The position numbers and the translations under genes were made by a program. The notes below the pieces were generated by a model that was given only the letters and a program-made list of their open reading frames with translations, was not told where the DNA came from and did no database searches. Below are positions 26,524-37,200 of a DNA stretch of 64,000 nucleotides, in pieces; position 1 is the stretch's first letter; each line of letters begins with the position of its first letter. Location: assembly GCA_000469685.2 (NCBI GenBank), contig LS997565.1, positions 47,616,336 through 47,680,335 of the forward strand, in the 5' to 3' direction. This DNA comes from Haemonchus contortus (Eukaryota > Nematoda > Chromadorea > Rhabditida > Trichostrongylidae).

Positions 26524-27705
26524 CTTACTCATAGGGAAGAATCCCAGCATGTTCAGGATCTTATGATAACTCTACGTACTGCTGTGCTGCTACCTAGAGC
26601 TACTGTGGTCTAATCACTCAGTGCAGTACTCGTCTCTTCGAGTTACTGGAGTTCATACTTGAGGTAGAAGCATGACCTAAAGTGATGAGCCTCCACTGAC
26701 CTCATGGATACGCTGCGCTTGCCACTTCTTTGTAGACCGAAGTTGGGACTACTAAATTTCCGTAAGAAAACCGAAGTATTCTTTCTAGACAATATTACCA
26801 GGCCTCTTTGGGTTTTCTTCTGTATATGATCGCAGTAAAACTTACCCGACCCCTCCACTACCTGAGAACTGGTGAAACTGACTATTTCAAGTTTAATTCC
26901 AAACTTTTCAGAGAAAAATCTTCTTGCTTGATGGGAATATTGAAGATATCGCTAGTATTTTACGTTATCACCTTATCGTTCCGACATTATTCACTCCATG
27001 GGTCCATCTGTTGATCTATCAAGTCAACCATATTCAATCTCAGTAGTTGATCTCAGTTTATTTGTTGTGCAGATATTTATAAATAAAACATATTTGTGTA
27101 TTTTGTGGCTAATTTTATCCATGTTGAAGTATAGTATCCGAAAGAGGTGAACAATCTTTTCAACACTTTCACATTTGATCGGTTGAGGTAGGGATAAAAG
27201 TGTCGCTTCATGTCTGCACCAAGAAAGAGCACGAATTCGATCTCCATCTAGGCGGAATCCAAGTCTTGCGAAAATCGCAAAAATGGCATCGGTACAATAG
27301 TCAAGCCAACGTTGATAAGCCGGCCTTTCCTTCATTTCTCTCAAACGTCGATTGCAAATGCTAATCGAAAACAAATAGTTTACCATTATGGGAGGACCAT
27401 TGTGGGGAGTTTGGAGTACTGTTCGAATCCATAGTGTATACACGTGCTTGACCGTTCCCTTTTTTTTAATGAATCGTCCAAAAATGGCGCACTGTAACTA
27501 CGTTACAAGTTGTTTTTTTGTCAAGCTCTACTTTTTGTACAAAAAACTGATTTATCCGAATATATACCCACAACAAGGTAACATAATTCCTGCAGCATGT
27601 ATAATCCCAGACCTAGATTAGTGGACAATTAATGACACCGATACTTGAATGGATGCTTATAAAAATGAAGAACTCCAAATAAATACGCAAATCAAAGAAG
27701 GAATT
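26524..27705. other. Spacer between the convergent chemoreceptor and ground-like genes
   Basis: About 1.2 kb separates two convergent 3' ends. A 139-codon open frame on the minus strand (27024-27443) has an acceptor-like TTTTCGATTAG near its start but no recognised domain and no donor, so no gene is called. Confidence 0.4.
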
Positions 27706-28880
27706 CTATACTCCAAATACATAGCAGGTATGATTGAACGAGGATGAAGAGCAGAATATCGAGGATCTCGGTGCAGAATAGAGTGAATCGCCGGTGGTGC
27801 AAACAACGAAGAAGTGATCACCTTCTGGATACAAGGCGTTTACCAGATTGAACTTGGATTTTGCTGGATCGGATGCCATGTTCTGAAAGAATAGCTTTGG
27901 GCATTCACACAATGAGAGGATACACTCTGGATGAGGTGGATAGTTTCCAGACCAACTTCGAGTCTGCTGTTACAATACAAAGCATTTAAGCCCATCTATT
28001 TTCATCGGAAAAGATTGAAGATGTAAACGAGTGGACAAACAAGGTTTTTGAGTTGAGGTCATTACATTACTATGACGTGGTAAGATGGACCATGTATCTT
28101 TCTACTATAAGTTTATATTCTGTCCTCCCCCCCCCCCCCCCTCTCTGGAAGATAAGCACAGCTCCGTCAAAGCAAAACATAGACTGATTGGATGTTTGCC
28201 ATGGGTAGCAGCTTTGTGGTTCTAGGAAGTAAGGCCTAGCGATAAACTTCGAGTTCAAGTTATAAACCATTTCGTTATGGCAATGATTCCGAGCTCATCT
28301 GAGCTTCCTGACATCATGCCTCACATCCGGTGGATAAAATTCAGGGATGAGAGTTCAACTTATGATCGTCCCAAGGACTCATACCTATGAGCGAGAAAAT
28401 GGGTACATGGCGCATTCAAACCCTTTGCTGATTATTTGAGCGGCTGAGCAGGCTCTGCTTGACGATTACATAAGGTGGTTTGTTATATTTGGAATGTTTT
28501 TAAGTGTTGCAAAGAAGAATTCCAACCTTTCGAATGATCCTTTTCAATTCCGGACTGTTGCAGAGCTTGTCACTGTGTTCTGCATCAAAACGCTCCCTTT
28601 CCATGTCTTCAGTTGATCTAGAAAATACATAATTTTAGCTGGAAATAATAATTTATATTAATGCTATTTAGCCCTAGAAAGCTTAATGCTCGAGTCTAAC
28701 CGAAGCTTCTCTATTACATGGCCAGCTGCGGTGAGCACTCCAGAAGCCACAAACTGACCTCTTTTTCCGTCCACACCCACCACAGCAACCTCCTCCTCCA
28801 CCACCTCCGAAGAAAAGACTTTCTGTGGTTATAACCATTGCCAGGATCAAAGAAAGACACAACGTATAGGAAAAAGCCAT
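27706..28880 (-). CDS. Ground-like (GRL) secreted protein
   Basis: Three exons in minus order: 28759-28880, 28527-28617, 27706-27882, with phases 2 and 0, encoding 129 residues. Residues 1-20 form a signal peptide (MAFSYTLCLSLILAM...). Then come a run of seven Gly (25-31), CCGGCG (32-37) and a tetrabasic RKKR (38-41), a candidate proprotein-convertase site. The ground-like domain covers about 60-127: it begins CNSPELKRII, continues with NMASDP...K and FFVVCTTGDSLYS, and ends CSSSSFNHTCYVF, with Cys at 60, 99, 115 and 124. Ground-like proteins are nematode-specific, hedgehog-related family members, secreted mostly by epidermal, glial or cuticle-lining cells and linked to extracellular matrix. 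A TTTTTTTAG acceptor lies 2 nt upstream of the ATG. Intron 1 uses a GTCAGT donor. The gene is complete, with no break seen. Confidence 0.92.
28127..28141. repeat. Poly-C run (15 C) in intron 2 of the ground-like gene
   Basis: Fifteen consecutive C (15 G on the coding strand) within the 28526-27883 intron. Confidence 0.9.
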
Positions 28881-28882
28881 TC

Positions 28883-28892
28883 CTAAAAAAAC
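28883..28892 (-). promoter_or_regulatory. Probable trans-splice acceptor of the ground-like gene
   Basis: On the minus strand GTTTTTTTAG lies two bases before the ATG at 28880, leaving a 2-nt genomic 5' UTR, as expected for a spliced-leader acceptor. Confidence 0.55.
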
Positions 28893-31225
28893 TTATTCCA
28901 AAAAGTAGGCTGCAAAGCTCATCGACTCAAACACAGTGATCAATCTTGTCAATTTGGAACTGCTGGAATCCACTACCGCAACAGCTGACGAAAAGTCGAG
29001 ATGGGAAGGTGCTTCAAAAATAGGATTGAAGGAACCTTTGGAATGATTTGCTAGGAAAAGAGGAAAAGAAAAGGGTCATCGACAGCGTAGAAGACAGTAG
29101 TGTGGAGTTTACAGCACTGATGTAGAACATTTGAGTTGTCACCTTTACCGGAATGTCAGGGTTATCATTACGGGCTTCAGCTCTTATCAAGCGTAGGGCA
29201 TCACAACGGAAGGGTGGTTGTCATGACATGACGAACAGCTGAACGGACGAACAATAAGATAGCCCTTCTTCCCCTCCCTTTTGTACAGCCGCTGGCTCAA
29301 GAGGGATAATAAACATCCTTACACGCCCACCAAGTCGGTCGGTCTTGGGAATACTAGTTGAAAAGTTTCTGCTAGTATAGCGAACGAGAGAAGTCTTCAC
29401 CCACCTACCAATTCTGTTTTATGTGGATCATACGATAATGACTTGTGGTGGCCACCCAATGTACAAGTCTGGGCTTTTATCCCCCTCACGAACTGAAACG
29501 ACTCAACCGACCACGGGGGAATGGAAAATCAGTTCAATGAACAACTCAAAAAAATCGAGTAGAATGACTGAGGGCTTGGTTACGCACAAAACCGATGCAC
29601 TAACCAAGCTGAACCAAGCTCCAATGGTTTGATATTTATATGGAAATAGTTGTGGGCGTATCCGTACTGTGGTAGTTAGGGAACCGCTATTGAGGTCGAT
29701 TCATCGCAAAGATTCATTCCTGAATAGCCATCACCATGACGTGCTAATTCCGCAATTTCAGCGCAGTGGCCATACGATCTGCTCCGGTCTTGGAATTTGA
29801 AACACTCAATGGAGAAGGCGAACCGGTTTGCCTTAGTTCTGGTCTATTCAGGAGCTTTCAAAATTGAAGCAATTGTATGGCTTGAAGTACAGGCTAGGAT
29901 AAGCATCACGTAGAAGCACTGTTCGGAGGAGTGTCTGCTATTCGGTTTTTTTCTCAATCTCGACCGCACAGGCTTCATTTCCAGCAATACAAGTCTGCGA
30001 AGAGGCCATCTTTGGTAGATATTCATTGTGGATGACTCTTTATGGATTTTTTTTCGGACAGTCTCATTAACCTCGACAGTTCGGATGTTACAAAACCAAA
30101 CTATAAACCAGCTACGCATATTAGCTAGATTTTGGGCCCATGATCCAGTTCCAGGAAAAAGAATTTCAGGTAAGCCCAATATTGTCTTAAAAGGCATGGG
30201 TACAGTCTGTCTACGCAACTGGGCTAGCTGCGGTACCATTTACTTCAGGGTAGACAGGATATGGAATACCCATGGATAGAAATGTAGGTGTAGAGGTTTG
30301 AGGTACGGTCAGAAAGGACCATAGGACTGTTTCATCATTGGCTCATTCCCTCAGACTGATCAAACACCATACGGTGAATAATAAGGTCTGCGCGATCAAA
30401 TACCTACCGAATTAACCTGTTATTCGATCCCTCGGCAATTGAACCGGATTTGAAACGAGGACAGAAGTTCTGCTATGAACATCCACCTTCTCCGCGGGTC
30501 CCGATTTAGACTCATTACTGCACCCACTGAATTTTGGAAGAGAATTGGGTATATAGCCCATTCTGGGGCTTAGTCCACCTTAGTTATACAATTTTGACAA
30601 ACTTGTTGAAAAATTCGAACGTGGATGCCTCATGCACTTCGATTTTGAGGCTTTTTCGAATTTATTCTGCAATTATGGGTGAAGGGTTCCATTGTCACCC
30701 ACCCGAGCGAGAATATGCAAATCGTAGTTTCACCTTTTTTAAAGGTTGTTTAAAAAGTACTGCATAGAATATGATGAGTTGACAAAATATTGGCATGACC
30801 GAGAAAAATTCGGAATTTTCCGCTTAAGGGCACACTAGGGCGGGACATAAAATCGTTTTCCGTGGAGTTAGGTGATCACTTAGGCTGCCAGAAATTACAT
30901 CAGGATTCTACATTTTAAGGATTACCCTATCCTCGCTCTCTTTTGGATCCTTTTCTTGTCTCGAAGGGTATAATTCATCCCGCAAACAGTTAGTCTCGAT
31001 CAAAGATCAGATCATTAGAAAAATGAAATCTTTGCTCAATTTAGCTATATGGAGCGATCCCCTGTCCCTACCCTCCCATCGTACAGAAGTGTAACAACAA
31101 CAGAAGCCTGTTATATCTAACAAAATGGCTTTGGAGCCAAACTATTTCTTCTTACTTTGTTCGTGCTACATAAAATCCAGGAATCATTTCATTCATTTAA
31201 CAAACAGAGTAAGAAAGCACAATTC
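28893..31225. other. Spacer between the ground-like gene and the neuropeptide-receptor-like gene
   Basis: It contains a SINE fragment (29432-29525). Open frames on both strands at about 29844-30279 overlap each other and have no recognisable domain. Any promoter for the ground-like gene should lie in its left part, but no specific element was recognised. Confidence 0.4.
29432..29525 (-). repeat. SINE-like repeat family A, central fragment
   Basis: On the minus strand this reads the family core in order: the GACCGAT/TCGGTTGAGTCGTT part, GGGGGATAAAAGCCCAGAC, TTGTACATTGGGTGGCCACC, ACAAGTCATTATCGTATG. No head is present. Confidence 0.6.
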
Positions 31226-31231
31226 TTTATT
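31226..31231 (-). terminator. Polyadenylation signal of the GPCR gene
   Basis: AATAAA on the minus strand, about 67 nt downstream of the stop codon at 31298-31300. Confidence 0.55.
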
Positions 31232-31297
31232 GCTACAAAAAAAGAAATCATCAAAACCAATAATATTGATTTATCAAACACATGCAGTAACTGTAAT

Positions 31298-34200
31298 TCA
31301 TAATAACGTCTCGTAGGCGCTTACATGAGGAGCTTGAGCTTTATTCGGGGACAACACTACTTTTGGTGGTCGTCCTTCTTGGACTATGAGACATTCACTT
31401 GAGCTTTTACCAGGAACCTGAAATATGAAAGCTAAATGAAGGTAAGAAATGTTTTATACTTTAGCATGATTTATTCGCCTCTTCTCTCTTTCTTCAAAAT
31501 TTACTACCTCGTTTCTCGCAGTTTCATCCGCTTTTGTCGAGGGAAAGGAGATTGCGCTCTACTTCTCAGCTGACTGTTTGATTTTGTTCGAAAAAGGATA
31601 CACAAAGGATTAAACTGCATAAGGGCGACCCGGACACCGCCGTTTTTAGGGCCTCTTTATGCCTGATTTCTTGGTTCGAATTTACCAGTTCAGTTCGTTT
31701 TCGAGAGCAATAAAAGGCTCTAAAAGATGCAACCTTTGGACATATTGAGAGATCCTGGAAGTGGGGTTCAGTTCGATCTCGATAAGCAGTACGAGATCAG
31801 GAACCACAATTTGAAATGTGCACTTTCAGTTCTTGCAAGCGGCTTGCAGAGGTGTGTGGTTACCCATTACAATTTCGATCTTTGTATATAAAAACCAAGG
31901 CCCTTGGAAACGTACAAGATTCACAAGGCTATAAGTACTATAAGTATTACCCTGGCAGACGTAACGTAGTGCAAAGTGGCGCAATGTCATACGCATATGG
32001 TCCAAAGAACGAATCCCGTAATTACTACGCTTTAGGACAGCGTCCCGCGTCGGTAATTGATACTAGACTTGTCTTGAACTTGAACTGTCCAGCCACCGTA
32101 TGTCTTTGTAAAAGCCACATACGCGGCTGCACTACGATTCTGTATTGAATCTGTGTAAGAGGAACCACCTTAAAAGGGACTAATCACTACCGCTAGGCTC
32201 AGATTCAAATCATCTTTAAGTTCATTATTCAGTCTCATTCTTGCTTCCAAGAAATTTAATAGTTACCGGATGCTGCGGTACACCGTTAACACGGGGAGAA
32301 GGTGCCATTGAAGTCTTTGACACGACAAGGTACTCGCTGTCTTCGCCCTGGAATATTTGATATTTTACATACAATACTGAAGTATATACTTTACGTAGTC
32401 CAGAGAAAGCTCTTTCATATAAGCACGCTGTTACCCTGACGGTAATAATAAGTGATGATCAAAATGAAACTCTTCTTTGGTGAACTTTATCATTAGGAAA
32501 GATTTACCGGTTCCCACTGTGAAGAGAGTGTCGTACACAGTTTCGTACATGACGGCCCTCGATCCAACTTTCATAATTTATACAAAAATTCGGAATACAA
32601 ATGGTTCCCTCCGGTAGAATTATTACCAAGATTTGCGGAAGAATTTGTTTGAAGGGCTTGCTTTGTTCGAGTATTTCTTTAAGATATCTTACAATTAAAA
32701 CTACGGTTTTTGATGGAAACCTTTCTCCAACGTTCTCTCATGGGCGAAGTTTCGATTCATCAAAATGACCCTGTTATGTTGCCCGTGAGTTAATAAGCTG
32801 ATCTCTTGCTGAGAGAAGCACTGCTGCTCGGATGATGTCCGTGGGTCCGATTTTGAGGGCATTTTTTGGTTTAATCCAAGCAATCACTAGCATGAATGAC
32901 TTCGGCTTACCGTGGTCTTTCTTTTTCTTATTCACTCCAGCCAGTTTTCCGGTTTTCCAAGAAATAGCTCCCACTCTCAGAAGCTCTAATAATCCGCATG
33001 ACAGACCAAATATGGCATAGCGGTCCAAATGCCACTCTATCTATGGATGCATTAATCGCCTGACAGATTTCATGCACCAATTTCGACCAGACCCTCTCAC
33101 AAGACGGTTCCAATGGCTTTCAATTCAGGATGGTACACGGACCTGTCAAGAATGTTGACGTTATGCCGCCGAAGCCATTGTCTGCCTGCAATTACATTTA
33201 TAATTGTCCGTTTGGTACGGATTTCGCCAGGATCCACACTTCATCATGTGGCACAGTCGTTCTAAAAGAGGAGCGACTTCAAAGTTTCCTGCAGGTCGGA
33301 CCCTTTTCTTATTGGTACCTGGGCGGTGTTCGGAACCCATTTTTACATACTATTCTACCTCTGAATCGAATGCGTTCGAGTTGGAATCCAGTTCAGAGAA
33401 AGTCGTGCTTTGAATGATTTCCCACCCAAAGCTTCCACGCCATCCGCTTTCTAGTGCAAGTTGGTAGGATGAACCTATGTTCGCCACCATGGAAAGTACT
33501 TCCATACTGCTGGGAAAGGAGGCTCCGTTGAAACATACCTACCCTGACCTCAATTTCTCCATGAGACAGAAGAACAGTTGCTAGCTGTAATAGCTCTGCC
33601 TTCGATAAACCTAAACATTACTCGAGATTTTCAATTGTTATGCCCCCTGAGAATCCAAGTGACGGTTATGATCTTCTCATGCCTGTATAACTGGCAGTTT
33701 GCAGGGAGATTAGCGCAAACCAGCTAAATGGGAATTCTTTCAATTCCTACTCTATGATCGGATCATAGCATGGAAGCGAGTCATTGAATGTTTGCAAGCT
33801 ATTTCTTGCAAAGAAGCATCCTAAAGGCTCAAGTATTCGCTGCCTAATCGGAAGGCGAAGTGTTGTTTCGGAGAAGACCAATCAGGTTTTAGGAAGCACC
33901 ACGGCACCCGGCTGGTCAACGACAACAATAACAACAATAGGATCATTAGGGCAACCGGTAGATTATTGGGATGAACATGGTGCGAGAGGTCTGTGTTCGA
34001 CCGCCTGGACACGGGGATACCGTCTCCTCAAGGTTGGTAAAAGGACATTCAGCGATGTGGTATCATTGTGTATTCATTCTTTGGCGTATTCTCATATTTC
34101 CGGACTAGAGTTGGCTCTATTAGACGTATGGAAAGGGTATATTTCCAGAAATGTATAGAAATGACAGAGCCACTCTCAGCATTATATCTTAGCTTGCTGC

Positions 34201-37200
34201 CTGTTATCAATGAGTAGTGCAGCGTTCAGATTTCATTTTTCTGAAAATTTCATGTCCCTTGAAAAAGTGAACGTATACTTTTTCTGTTCTAAACGAATTT
34301 TGCTAAAAAATCAGTTGGAGGAATTCTTTCTCGGCTCATGAGGACAAAAAAATTCGCCAGTATTCTATGACAACAAAAAAATTTGCGGAATATTCTAAAA
34401 CCCCTCACTCGTACCTTGTGCTTGCAACAGCAGAATACCGTACTGAGGACTTCCTTGATTTCTTGCCTGAGAGATGCTTGACAAGCGAGATAGATAGGTA
34501 AACGGCATGCACAAGCAGACGTGGTCAGCAGTGAGACCAAATCAACAGCTATCGCATACATGCTGCAATATAAGATAGGTAATTGAAGAGTCTTGTCGAT
34601 GTAGTAATTTACATTAAGCATTTCCACAAGCGTTTCTTCAGCAGTCAAAAATGGGTTGAACAGTAAACCGGCTTCTTTGAGACGGCGTATCCCAGCTGGG
34701 GGAGGGGGAAGTGGTGTTGGCAGAGGGACAACAAAAGCGGACCTTCATAGGGAACAACAAGGGAAGTATATTCGCTAACATGTTAGAAGGTAACTGGGGA
34801 GAACAAATAGCTCAGCTTTGCCTGCTTCAGAAAGACCCCACGTTTGGCTGAAGAATACTATTCCTACATAGTAATGCCGACTCTTGTTCGTAGGCCAGCG
34901 CTGTGGCTATCACACAAGCTGGTTCGGGTTCGATCCTCGACTCCATAGCCTAGGAAAACCAAGCATCTCATTCCTTCGGGATCACTTACCTGGTGCCAAT
35001 CTCGTCTGACTGTGAGAGGATAAGGGTACTGACCAGTACATCGGCTGGTAAACGCAAGCCGTTGAACAGGCCTCCCACGCAATCGTACCTTCACTTTGAT
35101 TTTAATTGGATGTCGAATGCAGGGGCGCATCCCAAAAAAGGGTCGATCAATGACTAAGACTACTTTAAACCAGCGCTATAGCCAAGGCCCATACATTTCC
35201 TGCGCTTTTCTGATTCAATTTTTCCCGACAGAAAAAGCTGAAAAGGCGAGTAGCAATAGAATACATCAAATACGTTAGTTACCAACTTGCTGTAGTGAGT
35301 CAGCAACGATTCCTTATCCAAGTGTTCCCATATCGTCAACGCAACACTGATAATATTGCTCACTAGATAGCAGCATACCACCATCACCAGCGTCCGTGTA
35401 GCGGATCGGGCGTTTGCCTAAATATTGAGCAGTATGGTCGAGTATTATTTTGATTGAAAGCTTCTTGAGTCAGACATCAGTTACACTCAAAGCTCCAAAC
35501 AACAGAAGACGACATGCTGGGAAGGGACTATTCAGTAATTTCGCAGTACACGAAAAGGTCCACAAGGACGAGGGGAGGTAGGACAAGAGGAAGAGCCTCA
35601 ATTCCATGCAAAGCTATAAGCTTCTGCTCCCAAAAGGGACGATAAAACGTCCAAAAAGTTAGCTGCTACAGCGATAGGTGCGTGTCTGATTTATCCTAAG
35701 GCCAAAGCGACTACAGACAGTACTACTCAAACTGGAACGAAGAGCAAGATCAGAAAAACGACGTGACAAAAACTGGAAGAGCATGCATTGAACGAACAAA
35801 GCGAGGTTACCTTACGTTTCACGGGATCCAGAATCGGATTTTCGGACATCTAACAAAAGGAATCACTGTTAAGCTGCACCATACAAATGCACATTGAACA
35901 TTGTGATTATACAAAAAACATTAAGGAGATTATAGTCTGGGAAAAATTGATTGCGATTTCGGCAATGATAGATGCAAGAGTTGAATTTTCTTCGGGCAAT
36001 ATGGAGACATTTTTCTATTGTTTGAATAGGGAATATACCAAAAACTATAGTTGCACAAGCTCCGCCCCGTCGCCGACCACGCCCTCAATGGTTGTGAATG
36101 AAAAGGTTTCTTGGAACGCAATCGTGGCAGACCAGAAAACGGAAGAGCTTGGCCATTTTCATATTTTTATTTCTAGCCCCTTATATTGAATTCAGAATTG
36201 CGTTTCCATTCACCTACTTGTAGTGGCCAAAATGCAATTTTTCGGGAGGTAAAATCGACACCTAATTCAGACTATTTCAACGTGAGCTAGAGTATTCCAA
36301 GAAAATAGAGATGCACATAAGGAGAAATCGGCATGAATCGCACAAAAGTATGTAGGGTTAGTAATAAATTAGGGTTGACATTGTGAGATGTAGTGGTTAG
36401 TAGGAATATCTACATATACTATACTATCTACTCTATCCAAGAAAAGTGTGAAATACCAAAGAATCTGTTAGTCATTGAGAAATCAAAATCTTGCTGTTCC
36501 TCACAATGTCTTAATGAGTAGTGTTGAAAGATGCACTTACCTTGCGTTTCGCTTGTTCAAGAAGGGCGTTACCAGCCAGTTGACATACAGTTAGTTTCGT
36601 ATGCTTAGTCAATGCTTTTACTATCCGAATATTGAAGTAGGCTAGAATGAAGAATGGAGCAAACACGGTCACAAAATTGCGATACCTGAAATGGAAATGA
36701 AACGAAGTGAGCTTTCCGTTTTTCTAAATTAAGACTAATACAGGTAGTGGGTATGACTTAGATTTGCCAGTATGGCTAGTATTACCCTGCTTAAACATTT
36801 CTTGGAGCTAACATCTTTTGCAGATAATTCCTTATCCTCCCATTGTCACAACCCTTTGCACTGTATTCTGAGGAGCAGGAGCTGTCCAAAATCCCAAGGA
36901 ATCTATATATTTACAAACAATATTCAAGAGTCGCAAGGGAAGTTATCCGCCTATACTCGAATTGCGTTACCGTGCCAAATGATTGAATCAAGGTATTATG
37001 GCATGTTCTGCTCATTAGGATCTTCCTGCAGCCGTTGATATCTCCTCCATAAAGCTAGAACCGGTGGCAATCTCTGGGACATTTATAAATTTGCTTTGTT
37101 CCAAATAATGTGTCAAAAGGAATCGAAACACTAGTTTTTGCTAAACGGAAAAATGATTATGCTTGTATCAAACCGATTGTAAGATCTCTAATGAATGAAA

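Noticed and set aside
27024..27443. 139-codon minus-strand open frame between the convergent genes
   Set aside because: It has an acceptor-like site but no donor partner, no recognisable domain and no link in phase with the ground-like gene. Frames of this length are expected a few times by chance in 64 kb.
29844..30279. 131-codon minus and 83-codon plus frames overlapping
   Set aside because: They overlap on opposite strands, have no motif and no consistent splice sites.
33784..34158. 124-codon plus-strand frame inside the GPCR intron 8
   Set aside because: Antisense to the gene, with no domain and no splice support. Likely chance.
34289..34414. Read-through C-terminus of the GPCR from exon 8 to a stop at 34289
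   Set aside because: Two downstream exons with matching phase and coding-like content (32267-32347, 31298-31417) make the spliced tail more convincing, although a read-through isoform remains possible.
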